Counted from the stretch's first letter, positions 14,232 through 23,065 are shown. The stretch is DNA of 32,353 nt from Flavobacteriaceae bacterium (GCA_030828745.1 JAURBX010000006.1:1-32353); one strand, 5' to 3'. Numbers and translations are program-made. The notes: generated by a model not told the origin, from the sequence alone.

Positions 14232-16436
14232 TTAAATTTTCGGGGTACTCTTCAGTAAAACAAGCAAGTCTTTTGCAAAGGTCAGCATAATTTTAATTTC
14301 ATGAAGACTTGAGAGGCGATCTTTACCTTTAATTAACAAATGTGTTCCGTTGGATTCGATATGAAAAATAGGGTGACTTTCAAAAAAGTAAATTAATTCA
14401 GAATGAAAAAGAGCTCTAATTGCGGTTCTGTCATTACCACTCAAATGGAACCGTTTTGAAAAGTCGGGGTGTTTTTTGAAGTTGATATCGTCAAACCCCG
14501 CCCATTGATAAAGTGTGGATTTAAAATCTTCTTTGTCCAAGACAAAAACGGGGAGTGTAGTAGGACTTTTAAAAAGCAAGAAAGTAGCTTTTAAATCCTC
14601 TTTCGTAATGAACGCTCCTTCAGAAAATGAGAGATCAAAGAGGGTAAAAGTTTTATTATAAAGTGAATTGACGCTATAGTTGACAACCTTTGATTCGAAA
14701 AAAAGAAAACTTTCGATTCCTTTGGGTTCGCTATTAATTTTGGGGGAATAATTCCATTTTAATTGTTGCGCCAATTGTTCAATATTTTTTTGCCGATTGG
14801 ATAAAGCGCTTTGAACCCCTATTAACACATTAATGGGTAGGCTTTTTCGAACGGCGAAAGGATGCTGTGTTTCGGAAGCATGAATATCAAGACCAATCGT
14901 TTCAAAAACGCCATTCTTACGTGCAAAAGAGCGCTGATAATCATGAAGGCCCTCCATAACGGTATGATCCACAAAATCACATAAAGAGAAGTCTACAATG
15001 GCGTGTTCACTTTCAGGAATTTGATCTAACTTCATTTTTAAGCGATAAAAATTTAAAAAGCTGCAGAAATTTTTTACACTTACATAATAGTTTCCACTTT
15101 GTTCTTCGCGATACATGAGTACATTGGGTTTGAAGATATTAAGAGAAAAAAGGAATAAACTTTTTCGGAGAAAAAGATGAACAATAAAGGTAAACACGAT
15201 CCCTACAGCAATTCCAACAATGAGACTTGTAAACAAGGTTGTGATGAGCGTAATTAAAAAGATGGTTGCTTGCTCAGGACCAATTTTATAGATACGAATT
15301 AAGTTTTCGGGTGAAGCCAACTTGTATCCTGTAAAAACTAGAATTGCAGCGAGAGCAGTAAGGGGTATACGTTGAATCTGATCTCCTAAAAGGACAACAA
15401 AAAGAACTAAAAAAGCAGCATGAAAAAAGTTTGCAGATCGATTAGTACCTCCGTTATTAGCATTCACGGAACTTCTTGCAATAACCGTCACGACATTCAA
15501 ACCGCCTAAAAAACCACTGACAATACTTGCCAAGCCAAGTGCACGAAGGTCTTTATTGACATTGGAACGTCTTTTTTTAGGATCTAATTTATCTACTGCC
15601 TTGATGCTGAGTAAGGATTCAATAACCGCGATTAAAGTGATGGAAAATACGACTCCGATAAAGTTTAAATCTAAAAGTTTTTCAAAGTTAGGACGAGGAA
15701 GGTTAGAGAACAGTTGGTCTGGAATTTTAATTAATAACTCAGGATCAATTGGCACGGCTTTATTCAAGACTAAAGTATAGTAATACCCGATTCCTATAGA
15801 GCCCACCACAACCCACATGGGTGCTGGAATCAAATGAAAATAAGGGTTTCGTATTCTGCTGTACAGAAAAAGAAAAATTAAGCTACCCATACCTAAAGCC
15901 CCCGCAAAAGGATGTAATCCTAAAAAGAGCAAAAATGAATCGGGAATGCGCATAAGCTGTTCAACCGTTCCCCCAGGTATGGAGGTAAGTCCCAGCATAA
16001 CATGAAATTGTTTGGCTAAAATTCCGATTCCTATCGCGGCGAGCATTCCTTGTAAAGCTGAGGCTGGAAAAAATTCACTCATGGCTCCCAAACGCAAAAC
16101 CCCAAAAAGAAACAACAAGCCCCCAGATAGAATTATAGCCGCTAGGGTAAATAAATAACCTTGATAAAGATCTCCATCCCCCAAAGTTGTAATAGCCGCT
16201 AAAAGAACGATGACTAAACCATTTCCAGGCCCTGCAATGGTGACATGAGAGCCTCCAAAGAGAGCGACTACAAGTCCTCCAGCAACGGCGGCAATAATAC
16301 CAGAGAGCGGAGGAGCATCGGAGGCAATGGCAAGCCCTAAGCCCAAGGGCAAAGCAATGAGTGAAACAACAAATCCCGCAAAAATATTCTGAGGTAATTC
16401 TTTTGCAAATGCTAAGACAGGACTTTTTTTAGCCAT
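14232..16436 (-). CDS. SulP-family inorganic anion transporter with STAS and extra C-terminal domain
   Basis: A 734-residue SLC26/SulP transporter. Residues about 10-435 form a multi-pass membrane domain: it starts with PQNIFAGFVVSLIALPLGLGLAIASDAPP, and has GGSHVTIAGPGNGLVIVLLAA (substrate-site region) and a second-repeat segment SSVNANNGGTNRSANFFHA. A STAS-like domain follows (about 460-560, including HAIVDFSLCDFVDHTVMEGL). The final 170 residues form another soluble domain that SulP proteins often lack. SulP members carry sulfate, bicarbonate or other anions; in marine flavobacteria such genes have been discussed as bicarbonate importers, but the substrate cannot be read from sequence. It overlaps the universal-stress-protein gene by 8 bp, so it is the last gene of a PhnA-Usp-SulP operon. 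Confidence 0.9.
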   Translation of the reverse strand: MAKKSPVLAFAKELPQNIFAGFVVSLIALPLGLGLAIASDAPPLSGIIAAVAGGLVVALFGGSHVTIAGPGNGLVIVLLAAITTLGDGDLYQGYLFTLAAIILSGGLLFLFGVLRLGAMSEFFPASALQGMLAAIGIGILAKQFHVMLGLTSIPGGTVEQLMRIPDSFLLFLGLHPFAGALGMGSLIFLFLYSRIRNPYFHLIPAPMWVVVGSIGIGYYYTLVLNKAVPIDPELLIKIPDQLFSNLPRPNFEKLLDLNFIGVVFSITLIAVIESLLSIKAVDKLDPKKRRSNVNKDLRALGLASIVSGFLGGLNVVTVIARSSVNANNGGTNRSANFFHAAFLVLFVVLLGDQIQRIPLTALAAILVFTGYKLASPENLIRIYKIGPEQATIFLITLITTLFTSLIVGIAVGIVFTFIVHLFLRKSLFLFSLNIFKPNVLMYREEQSGNYYVSVKNFCSFLNFYRLKMKLDQIPESEHAIVDFSLCDFVDHTVMEGLHDYQRSFARKNGVFETIGLDIHASETQHPFAVRKSLPINVLIGVQSALSNRQKNIEQLAQQLKWNYSPKINSEPKGIESFLFFESKVVNYSVNSLYNKTFTLFDLSFSEGAFITKEDLKATFLLFKSPTTLPVFVLDKEDFKSTLYQWAGFDDINFKKHPDFSKRFHLSGNDRTAIRALFHSELIYFFESHPIFHIESNGTHLLIKGKDRLSSLHEIKIMLTFAKDLLVLLKSTPKI

Positions 16437-17292
16437 GGGTTTTGGAATGAATAATTAACACATCTGTTGGGAGTTCGGCTAAAATATGCTCTAAATCTCG
16501 AGGAAAAAAACGATGGTAAAAGCGCTGCTCCTCTTGTGCATTCATTACTAATAAATCGGCTCTTACTACTCGAGCATAATGACCAATGGAATATCCTCTT
16601 CTTCCAAAAATACTTTGGGTTTCATATTTTAGGCCTTGGGTAATCTGAGAGGGTATTTTTTTTATGATGTCTGTAACACGTATTTTTTCTTCACGATCTA
16701 TTTTCTGTTTTCGTAAGGTTGCTTTTCTTAAACTACGGTCATCATTTACCGCAATAGCTACTCGAGATTCGCTTATTTCTTCTACAAGTGTAATTTTTTC
16801 AGAAGTTAAGGCATTTGCAACATGAAAAGCAGCTTCGACAGTTTCTTGGGTCTGAGGACTGTCAAAACCATTAACGACCACGTGTTTACAGGGGCTTCTT
16901 TCAATAGACGGGTTTAACATTAACAATACAGAACATGGCGCTTGACGGGTTAGTTTTCGCGCAATGGAGCCTAAATAGTACTTAACAACATTTTCTCTTT
17001 TAAGGGCACCTAAAAGTAAAAGATCGATGTCAAATTCTTCACAGGCATTGGCTAATGTTGCTACGGGATCACCTTCTTTCCAGTAGGTTTGAATTTGGTC
17101 CGATTGGGTGGGACATTCCTCTAATAGTTGTTGAAATACCTTCTCTTTCTTTGGAGTTTTCTTACCGACATGGACAAAAATCAACGAAGCCTTAAAATAC
17201 ATCGCTAGCCGGCTGGCCTCATAGACATTTGCCTTGAGGGATGGAGAAAAAGCAAAACCAAACAAAAGTGTCTTAAAAGGTTGGAAAGCCAT
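16429..17292 (-). CDS. Tandem universal stress protein (UspA family)
   Basis: A 287-residue cytoplasmic protein made of two Usp domains. The first (about residues 1-140) has the expected ATP-binding pattern LLLLGALKRENVVKYYLGS followed by RQAPCSVLLM, close to the G-2x-G-9x-G(S/T) signature. The second (about 145-287) ends in ELPTDVLIIHS but lacks the matching glycine-rich loop, so it is probably non-nucleotide-binding and serves dimerisation or signalling. An ATG at 17292 is preferred to the TTG five codons earlier. The gene begins immediately after the PhnA-like gene and overlaps the SulP gene by 8 bp. Usp proteins next to SulP transporters are a recurring arrangement, suggesting that the protein regulates the transporter; this is inferred. 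Confidence 0.85.
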   Translation of the reverse strand: MAFQPFKTLLFGFAFSPSLKANVYEASRLAMYFKASLIFVHVGKKTPKKEKVFQQLLEECPTQSDQIQTYWKEGDPVATLANACEEFDIDLLLLGALKRENVVKYYLGSIARKLTRQAPCSVLLMLNPSIERSPCKHVVVNGFDSPQTQETVEAAFHVANALTSEKITLVEEISESRVAIAVNDDRSLRKATLRKQKIDREEKIRVTDIIKKIPSQITQGLKYETQSIFGRRGYSIGHYARVVRADLLVMNAQEEQRFYHRFFPRDLEHILAELPTDVLIIHSKTHG

Positions 17293-17307
17293 ATATAATG
17301 TAGTCAA

Positions 17308-17526
17308 TTACATTTTTTGAACAAACTCTGTTCGCAAAACAATACTTGTTTTCTTGATTTTACAATCAATTTCTTCTGAACTGTCGGTAACACGAATGTT
17401 TTTGACAACTGTACCTCTTTTTAATGTAATTCCCGCTCCTTTAACCTTCAAGTCTTTGGTGAGTTTAACGGAATCACCATCATGAAGCGTATTTCCATTG
17501 ACGTCGGTTACATTCATACCGTTCAT
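17308..17526 (-). CDS. PhnA-domain (YjdM C-terminal-type) small protein
   Basis: A 72-residue protein matching the C-terminal domain of the PhnA/YjdM family: VTDVNGNTLHDGDSVKLTKDLKVKGAGITLKRGTVVKNIRVT, then EEIDCKIKKTSIVLRTEFVQK. The usual N-terminal zinc ribbon (paired Cys) is absent, giving the short form often found in Bacteroidota. Despite the historical 'alkylphosphonate' label, the family has no demonstrated role in phosphonate use. Alternative ATGs are at 17526 and 17517; the first lies 5 bp after a perfect TATATTTG element, implying a leaderless or nearly leaderless message. An in-frame extension to 17562 would run through the promoter and is rejected. It heads the Usp-SulP operon. 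Confidence 0.82.
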   Translation of the reverse strand: MNGMNVTDVNGNTLHDGDSVKLTKDLKVKGAGITLKRGTVVKNIRVTDSSEEIDCKIKKTSIVLRTEFVQKM

Positions 17527-17531
17527 TTTCT

Positions 17532-17563
17532 CAAATATACATTGAAAAAAGGGAAAGTACAAA
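17532..17563 (-). promoter_or_regulatory. Consensus promoter of the PhnA-Usp-SulP operon
   Basis: On the minus strand TTTG (17560-17563) is followed after 20 bp by TATATTTG (17532-17539), an exact match to the Bacteroidota -33/-7 pair. The ATG at 17526 is 5 bases from the -7 element, so the transcript has almost no leader. This is the best promoter in the window. Confidence 0.75.
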
Positions 17564-17630
17564 GATGTTAGAACACTAACTTTTTAGAATTTCTTTTATT
17601 TGATGCGATTGAATAACCGCTCCTATTTTT

Positions 17631-18566
17631 TTAAAATTGCTTTATTTTAGTTTCACCTTGAAGTAGTTTCGCCAGTGTAAAAGCGGAGGTCCCAATTATT
17701 AGGTTCATGTTTTCCAAATGTAATTTTTCTGCTTCATCTCCTGCTTTATGATAAAAATCAAAGTTTTTAAAGTCAAAAGAAGAAAGGGTTTGTGCAGGAA
17801 TTTCAAAAGTCTCATAAAAAGCATAATTATCGGAACGTTTAAATAAATTTAATTCTCTGGCCTGAGGCAGAAATTGCACAAAGCCAGCTGAAATTGTATT
17901 CATTTCCTCTGCCATATTGGAGCGTTTGTATCCTGTTAGATAAACCTGATTTTCACCTGTACTTAGCGTTGTACCGATCATTTCAAAGTTGACCATATAG
18001 TCCAAGCGCACCCTTTCTTTTTTCATTCGCTTTGCTAAATGATAGGCTCCTTTTAATCCTTTTTCTTCATCTGTAAAGAGTGCTACAATAATATTTTGTT
18101 TCCAATTGTGTTTTGCTAAAAAGCGGGCAATCTGCATAACAGCTGTTGATCCTGCAGCATTATCATTGGCTCCGTTGAAGATGCTATCGCCTTCGATTTT
18201 TTGGATACCGATGTGATCTAAATGAGCTCCAATTAATACCGTTTTTTGATTTGGATCATAATTACCTATGCGCCCAACAATATTGTAGGATAAAACACCT
18301 TCGGTAGTCAAAGAATCTCGATAGGCAGGGTAGAACGGCTCCACACCGTGTTCTTTAAAATAGTTCGTGACAAAATCCGCGGCTTTAAAGTACCCTCCCG
18401 AATTGGAATCACGCCCCTTCATGTCATCACTAGCCAGAGTATATAAAATGGACTGGGTTTCTTCTAAGCTAATTTGGGCTCTAATTTGTTGTTGGTCAAA
18501 AACTGGAAGATCAGTACAGTTAGTTATACACAGTATTCCTAAAGAGAGAAGAGTTAATTTTTTCAT
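17631..18566 (-). CDS. M28-family zinc metallopeptidase lipoprotein
   Basis: A 311-residue M28 peptidase. The N-terminus has a hydrophobic signal ending in a cysteine (LGILCITNC), likely a relaxed lipobox, so it is probably anchored in a membrane. Zinc ligands and catalytic residues of M28 are in place: His115 and Asp117 in GAHLDHIG, Asp135 in NGANDNAAGS, the Glu-Glu pair 167-168 in FTDEEKGLKGA, a conserved Asp/Glu in VNFEMIG, and a late His in FDFYHKAGDEAE. Family members are aminopeptidases or carboxypeptidases with two zinc ions. It starts 40 bp after the small conserved protein gene on the same strand, and the PhnA operon follows. Confidence 0.92.
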   Translation of the reverse strand: MKKLTLLSLGILCITNCTDLPVFDQQQIRAQISLEETQSILYTLASDDMKGRDSNSGGYFKAADFVTNYFKEHGVEPFYPAYRDSLTTEGVLSYNIVGRIGNYDPNQKTVLIGAHLDHIGIQKIEGDSIFNGANDNAAGSTAVMQIARFLAKHNWKQNIIVALFTDEEKGLKGAYHLAKRMKKERVRLDYMVNFEMIGTTLSTGENQVYLTGYKRSNMAEEMNTISAGFVQFLPQARELNLFKRSDNYAFYETFEIPAQTLSSFDFKNFDFYHKAGDEAEKLHLENMNLIIGTSAFTLAKLLQGETKIKQF

Positions 18567-18606
18567 TTGTTTTAAGTTAAGGATTATTAAGCGTGTTTAT
18601 CAATTT

Positions 18607-18939
18607 CTATGTATTCAGAAGTTCCCTTTTCTTTTCGCCATTGAGCCATTGCCAGTTTAGAGACAGTTTGAGTTTTCCTGTGGAGGTGGTTGAAACGTGT
18701 GCAATAGCTTCACCCGCTTTCAATTGTTGAGTGTTGGTAAGGCATTGATAGAGTAGGCTTAGTTCAGCACCTTTTAGATGTCCTATGATGGTCCCATAAG
18801 AGATAGATCCTCCAGAGTATATAGCAGTGACCCTACTGTTTATCTGTTTATATTCAAATAGAGTTTCGGAGTCTACTTGTCCCTTTTCAGAATTTTGTAC
18901 TAAGACGAAGGTTTTTTGGTTGAGATTGAATGAGGACAT
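18607..18939 (-). CDS. Small conserved beta-rich protein, 'N-acetylglutamate synthase'-like annotation
   Basis: A 110-residue cytoplasmic protein. It looks like a single beta-sandwich: alternating short strands such as FVLVQNSEKGQVDSETLFEYKQ, RVTAIYSGGSISYGTIIGHLKG and GKLKLSLNWQWLNGEKK. I recall similar flavobacterial proteins labelled 'n-acetylglutamate synthase' in databases. That label is probably wrong by transfer, because no GNAT or kinase motif is visible, and the sequence lacks a recognisable catalytic signature. It begins 16 bp after the UPF0173 hydrolase gene and precedes the M28 peptidase, in one apparent operon. Function unknown. Confidence 0.7.
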   Translation of the reverse strand: MSSFNLNQKTFVLVQNSEKGQVDSETLFEYKQINSRVTAIYSGGSISYGTIIGHLKGAELSLLYQCLTNTQQLKAGEAIAHVSTTSTGKLKLSLNWQWLNGEKKRELLNT

Positions 18940-18955
18940 GGAGAACGTGTAAGGG

Positions 18956-19636
18956 TTAAAAAATAAGTTGTTCTTTTATTTCAGGTAAGATGAGGTTTAT
19001 ATTTTTCTCAGAAAAATGAGCCTTTACTTGTTCACGATCAATTGCTATGGGAGGAAACGTATCAAAATGACAGCCTACAATCGTATTACAAGCAATAAAA
19101 TTAGCGGCTAGCGCGGCTTCTTCCATACCCATGGTAAAGTTGTCTCCAATAGGTAAAATGGCAACAGTAAGAGGCGGACAAAGTTCAGGAATGAGTTTCA
19201 TGTCATAGGTTAAGGCGGTGTCGCCAGCAACATAAAAACAATTTTTTTTATTCCAAATGACAAAGCCACCAGGATTCCCACCATAGGTTCCGTCGGGTAA
19301 GACGGAAGAATGTATCGCAGAAACGTATTTAACCGTTCCAAATTCAAAAGTATATTTTCCGCCATGGTTCATTGGGTGTCCCTCCACACCTTTGTTTTGG
19401 TACCAGCTTACAATTTCAAAGTTTGAAATGAGGGTTGCCCCAGTGTTTTTGGCAATCTCTTCTGCGTCTAATACATGATCTTGGTGCCCATGAGTGAGGA
19501 AGATATAATCGGCCTCTATTTGATTGATCATAACTTCTTTTGCCAAGGGGTTTCCAGAAATAAAAGGATCAAATAAGAGCTTTTTTCCTTGTGTTTCGAT
19601 TAAAAAGCAGGCATGTCCATAATAGGTAATTTTCAT
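18956..19636 (-). CDS. UPF0173-family metal-dependent hydrolase (MBL fold)
   Basis: A 226-residue MBL-fold protein of the UPF0173 family. The start MKITYYGHACFLIET is the typical N-terminus of this family, and the zinc site HGHQDH is at residues 49-54. Further ligands are in NHGGKYTFEFG, HSSVLPDG, FYVAGDTALTYDM and GCHFDTFPPI. The substrate is not established for the family. A 12-bp perfect inverted repeat with a 3-bp spacer (19645-19671) sits 8 bp upstream of the ATG and could be an operator. It heads a leftward group with the small conserved protein and the M28 peptidase. Confidence 0.92.
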   Translation of the reverse strand: MKITYYGHACFLIETQGKKLLFDPFISGNPLAKEVMINQIEADYIFLTHGHQDHVLDAEEIAKNTGATLISNFEIVSWYQNKGVEGHPMNHGGKYTFEFGTVKYVSAIHSSVLPDGTYGGNPGGFVIWNKKNCFYVAGDTALTYDMKLIPELCPPLTVAILPIGDNFTMGMEEAALAANFIACNTIVGCHFDTFPPIAIDREQVKAHFSEKNINLILPEIKEQLIF

Positions 19637-19644
19637 GGTGTTAG

Positions 19645-19671
19645 ATTTTGTTTATTAAAAATAAACAAAAT
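19645..19671. promoter_or_regulatory. 27-bp perfect palindrome (12+3+12) upstream of the UPF0173 gene
   Basis: ATTTTGTTTATT (19645-19656), spacer AAA, then AATAAACAAAAT (19660-19671). The arms are exact inverses and the right distance from the ATG (19636) for a repressor operator overlapping the promoter. As RNA it would also fold to a hairpin, so it might instead be an intergenic terminator after the GNAT gene. Confidence 0.6.
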
Positions 19672-19728
19672 AATGGCTTAAGGCGATTCTTTTGATTGCA
19701 CTTACTCAGAAGAGGGAGAGTAAATGAA

Positions 19729-20193
19729 TTATAATCTCATTTTTAGTAAATCGGGTTTGAAACCAACTTTTTTGTAGGCTTCCAATGCGCTTTTGTTTTC
19801 GGCATAGACATCCAGTTGAATTTCATGGATATCTTTGTCTTTTGCCCATGCAACAAGCTTTTTGATTAACCTTCCATTAATTCCTTTTCCTCGGTGCTCG
19901 GGATGAACATACATAAACCCTAAATAGACAAATTGTTTGGGTTTTTTATATGCAACAGAATTTTGAATTTGTGCATATCCAGTGCCCACAACCGTTCCTT
20001 TAAATTCTGCGACATACAATAAAACATCTGGATTTTCAATGAAACTTTGAATATCGTAGTAGGAAATGGGGTCTGCTCTTAAATTGGATGCAAAAGGGCG
20101 TTCATAGCGAATGAGGGCTTGTTCAAATTCTTTCAAAACAGGGAGGTCGTTGAGAACCGCTTCTCGAAGAATCAGATCCTTACTTTGTGACAT
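19729..20193 (-). CDS. GNAT-family N-acetyltransferase
   Basis: A 154-residue GNAT protein. The acetyl-CoA-binding motif A is visible as YVHPEHRGKGINGRLIKKLVAWAK at about residues 95-118, with the Q/R-x-x-G-x-G/A loop (HRGKGI). It is followed by ENKSALEAYKKVGF, the usual motif B. The N-terminus (ILREAVLNDLPVLKEFEQALIRYERPF) is a typical acceptor-site region; the substrate is unknown. The gene lies between lepA (upstream, 67 bp away with a hairpin in the gap) and the UPF0173 gene, so it may be transcribed alone or by read-through from lepA. Confidence 0.88.
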   Translation of the reverse strand: MSQSKDLILREAVLNDLPVLKEFEQALIRYERPFASNLRADPISYYDIQSFIENPDVLLYVAEFKGTVVGTGYAQIQNSVAYKKPKQFVYLGFMYVHPEHRGKGINGRLIKKLVAWAKDKDIHEIQLDVYAENKSALEAYKKVGFKPDLLKMRL

Positions 20194-20208
20194 ATAGATA
20201 AGATTTAA

Positions 20209-20239
20209 ACTTTAATGTTTTTTAATAAACTATTAAAGT
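20209..20239 (-). terminator. Hairpin after lepA
   Basis: ACTTTAATGTTT and AAACTATTAAAGT pair around TTTAAT with one unpaired base. Read on the minus strand it lies about 20 bp after the lepA stop and is followed by an AT-rich stretch. The stem is AT-rich, so efficiency is uncertain. Confidence 0.4.
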
Positions 20240-20260
20240 CTAAAAATAAGGAATAGAAAC

Positions 20261-22057
20261 TTAATCGTTTAACTTTAAAACAGCCATAAATGCTTGTTGA
20301 GGAATTTCTACATTTCCAATTTGTCGCATTTTCTTTTTCCCTTTTTTCTGTTTTTCAAGAAGTTTTCTTTTTCGTGAAATATCTCCACCATAACATTTGG
20401 CGGTGACATCTTTACGTAAGGCTTTTATGGTCTCTCTAGAGATAATTTTTGCGCCAATTGCTGCTTGAATGGGAATATCAAACTGTTGCCTTGGAATGAG
20501 TTGGCGTAATTTTTCACACATTTTTTTTCCAATGTTGTATGCATTGTCTGTATGAATTAATGCCGATAAAGCATCGACAGGGCTTGCATTGAGGAGGATA
20601 TCTACCTTGACTAATTTTGAGGGACGCAAACCAATAGGTGCATAATCAAAAGAAGCATAGCCTTTAGAAACCGTTTTTAGACGATCATAAAAATCAAATA
20701 CAATTTCTGCGAGAGGCATGTCAAAACTCAATTCAACCCGCTCTGGAGTCAAATAGGTTTGATTGGTTATTTGTCCTCTTTTTTCAATACAAAGCGACAT
20801 TACATTTCCTACAAATTCAGATTTAGTAATAATGGTTGCTTTAATGTAAGGTTCTTCCACCCGATCCAAAAAGGAGGGGTCCGGTAAATCAGAAGGATTA
20901 TTTACTAATAAAATTTCCTCAGGATTTTTTTTGGTAAATGCATGATAGGAAACGTTGGGAACGGTAGTAATAACCGTCATATCAAATTCTCGTTCTAAAC
21001 GTTCTTGAATAATTTCCAAATGGAGCATTCCCAAAAAGCCACAACGAAATCCAAAACCTAAAGCGGCAGAACTTTCTGGAGTAAAAACCAAGGAGGCATC
21101 ATTAAGCTGCAACTTTTCCATGGAAGCCCTGAGCTCTTCATATTCTTCAGTATCCACAGGGTAAATTCCTGCAAAAACCATAGGCTTTACCTCTTCAAAC
21201 CCTGAAATAGCCTCAGTGGTCGGGTATTCGGGATCCGTAATAGTATCTCCTACTTTAATTTCTTTTGCCTCTTTTATTCCAGTAATGAGGTAACCCACAT
21301 CCCCAGCATTGATTTTTTGCTTGGGTTCCTGAGTTAATTTTAAGGTTCCAATTTCATCCGCATTATAGGTTTTTCCCGTTGCCATGAATTGGATTTTTTG
21401 TCCTTTCCGAATAGAGCCATTTAAGATCCTAAAGTAGGTTTCAACGCCACGGAAGGGGTTGTAAACAGAATCAAAAATTAAGGCTTGTAAAGGTTGATCT
21501 ACACTTCCTTCAGGGGAAGGTACGCGTGATATTATAGCGTTTAATATATCTTGAATTCCCAAGCCTGTTTTTGCTGAAGCAGGGATAATTTCGTCAGGGT
21601 TGCAGCCCAATAAATCGACGATATCATCGGTCACCTCTTCAACATTTGCAGAGGGAAGATCCACTTTGTTGAGTACCGGAATGATTTCCAAATCATTTTC
21701 TAAAGCGAGGTATAAATTAGAAATGGTTTGTGCTTGGATACTTTGAGCGGCATCAACGACCAAAAGGGCACCCTCACAAGCAGCAATAGATCGAGAAACT
21801 TCATAGGAAAAATCAACATGGCCAGGAGTATCAATCAGGTTGAGGATATAGGTTTCCCCTTCATGGATATATTCCATTTGAATGGCGTGGGATTTTATGG
21901 TAATTCCACGTTCGCGTTCCAAATCCATATTATCCAAAAGCTGGTTTTGCTTTTCACGCTCGGTTACTGCTCCAGTAAAGTCCAACAGGCGATCGGCTAA
22001 GGTGCTTTTCCCATGGTCAATATGGGCAATAATACAGAAGTTTCGAATGTTTTTCAT
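20261..22057 (-). CDS. lepA: Elongation factor 4 (LepA)
   Basis: LepA is a ribosome-dependent translational GTPase that can back-translocate the ribosome and assists initiation or assembly. The start ATG at 22055-22057 gives [25 protein letters not shown] with the P-loop (AHIDHGKST, residues 11-19) and a length of 598 aa, exactly the usual size. G2 (RERGITIKS), G3 (DTPGHVDF), G4 (NKVD) and G5 (SAKTGLG) are all present. The C-terminal domain unique to LepA ends with [37 protein letters not shown]. An upstream in-frame start at 22177 would add 40 unrelated residues and is rejected because of the promoter at 22081-22088. Confidence 0.97.
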   Translation of the reverse strand: MKNIRNFCIIAHIDHGKSTLADRLLDFTGAVTEREKQNQLLDNMDLERERGITIKSHAIQMEYIHEGETYILNLIDTPGHVDFSYEVSRSIAACEGALLVVDAAQSIQAQTISNLYLALENDLEIIPVLNKVDLPSANVEEVTDDIVDLLGCNPDEIIPASAKTGLGIQDILNAIISRVPSPEGSVDQPLQALIFDSVYNPFRGVETYFRILNGSIRKGQKIQFMATGKTYNADEIGTLKLTQEPKQKINAGDVGYLITGIKEAKEIKVGDTITDPEYPTTEAISGFEEVKPMVFAGIYPVDTEEYEELRASMEKLQLNDASLVFTPESSAALGFGFRCGFLGMLHLEIIQERLEREFDMTVITTVPNVSYHAFTKKNPEEILLVNNPSDLPDPSFLDRVEEPYIKATIITKSEFVGNVMSLCIEKRGQITNQTYLTPERVELSFDMPLAEIVFDFYDRLKTVSKGYASFDYAPIGLRPSKLVKVDILLNASPVDALSALIHTDNAYNIGKKMCEKLRQLIPRQQFDIPIQAAIGAKIISRETIKALRKDVTAKCYGGDISRKRKLLEKQKKGKKKMRQIGNVEIPQQAFMAVLKLND

Positions 22058-22080
22058 TTCGGCAATTTCTTTGCTGGGCG

Positions 22081-22088
22081 CAAATATA
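22081..22088 (-). promoter_or_regulatory. TAnnTTTG -7 element of lepA
   Basis: The minus strand reads TATATTTG, giving a leader of about 20 bases before the lepA ATG at 22057. It decides the start of lepA against the longer open frame. Confidence 0.6.
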
Positions 22089-22107
22089 CGGCTTTGGAAG
22101 GAGTGTT

Positions 22108-22138
22108 TTTGGGATATTTTTGAAGTTTTGTACTTTTC
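22108..22138 (+). promoter_or_regulatory. Probable promoter of the DoxX-thioredoxin gene
   Basis: TTTG (22108-22111) and TACTTTTC (22131-22138) are 19 bp apart; the -7 element differs from TAnnTTTG in its last base only. The ATG at 22158 is 19 bp further. Confidence 0.5.
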
Positions 22139-22157
22139 TGCCCAAAAAAACAACAGA

Positions 22158-23012
22158 ATGTCTCTTAAAACTTCCATTTTGCGTATTTTTTTCGCACTCA
22201 GTTTTCTTTTTTCAGCCTATACCAAGTTTGTTGCTCCTGGTTTTTTTGAAATAACTCTTATGGATCAGGGAATAGCAAGTAGCAGAGTATGGGCAGCTCA
22301 TTTGACACGCTTTTTTATTGGCTTGGAATTTGGCTTGGGACTGCTATTACTTTTTCCAATTTATACTAAAAAAATCACGGGCTTAGCTTTACTACTCCTT
22401 TCGGGCTTTACAGTCCACCTTCTTTATCTCTGGGGCATAGGAGATACTGAAAATTGTGGTTGTTTTGGAGAAATGATCTCCATGACTCCGGCAGAGTCGA
22501 TTCTTAAAAATAGCATTCTCATCAGTATTGGAATTCTCTTGTATCTAAAAGCTCCAAAAAGAAAAAAGGGATTCTTGTTTTTAGGGACTGTTTTTCTAGT
22601 TGTCATTTTAAGTCAATGGTTTCTACTTCCCATACCCAAGCATAGCGAGATGTCTTTTTCTGATTATACTCATTTTGAAAACGAAGGTCGTGTAGACCTT
22701 TCTAAAGGGGAAAAATGGATTGTCGTTATTAACTTAGCATGTGAACATTGCCAGCAAGCAGCAATTGAAATAGGGAGTTTGCAAAGGGAATTAGGGACTT
22801 CTTTTCCAGAAATATATGCCCTTTATTATAAGGAGGGAGATTTTTCAGTAGAAGATTTTGAAGCGCTGACAAAGGCAAAGTTTCCCTATCACATGATTGA
22901 CGTAAATGCCTTTTTTGATTTGATAGGAGAGAGCCCCCCACGTTTATATAAACTAATGGACGGTAAGGTTTCAGAATTTTGGGATCACGGCTTAGGCGAT
23001 GCCTTGAAATAA
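22158..23012 (+). CDS. DoxX/MauE membrane protein fused to a thioredoxin-like domain (BT_3928-type)
   Basis: A 284-residue protein. Residues about 1-130 hold four membrane segments of the DoxX/MauE type, with the Cys pair C100-G-C102 in ENCGCFGEM, a motif shared by MauE-like redox membrane proteins. A fifth hydrophobic segment follows (about 138-155), then a periplasmic-type domain with a C-x-x-C at 195-198 (ACEHC) on a WIVVINL strand. This is the thioredoxin-like domain of the BT_3928 family as I recall it. The likely role is membrane-coupled thiol/disulfide exchange, analogous to VKOR-DsbA fusions. The frame is open upstream to 21882, but that stretch is antisense to lepA, so ATG 22158 is chosen, supported by the promoter at 22108-22138. 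Partner and substrate unknown. Confidence 0.85.
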   Translation: MSLKTSILRIFFALSFLFSAYTKFVAPGFFEITLMDQGIASSRVWAAHLTRFFIGLEFGLGLLLLFPIYTKKITGLALLLLSGFTVHLLYLWGIGDTENCGCFGEMISMTPAESILKNSILISIGILLYLKAPKRKKGFLFLGTVFLVVILSQWFLLPIPKHSEMSFSDYTHFENEGRVDLSKGEKWIVVINLACEHCQQAAIEIGSLQRELGTSFPEIYALYYKEGDFSVEDFEALTKAKFPYHMIDVNAFFDLIGESPPRLYKLMDGKVSEFWDHGLGDALK

Positions 23013-23065
23013 AGTAATTAGCTCAAAACCCACTACTTTTCTTTATTTTTACCAAAAAAACAGCT

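Noticed and set aside
21882-22157. N-terminal extension of the DoxX-thioredoxin gene
   Set aside because: It is antisense to the start of lepA. A promoter (22108-22138) lies inside it, and the membrane protein family starts at the ATG 22158.
22058-22177. Longer lepA start adding 40 residues
   Set aside because: The standard LepA N-terminus begins at 22057 and a -7 element lies within the extension.
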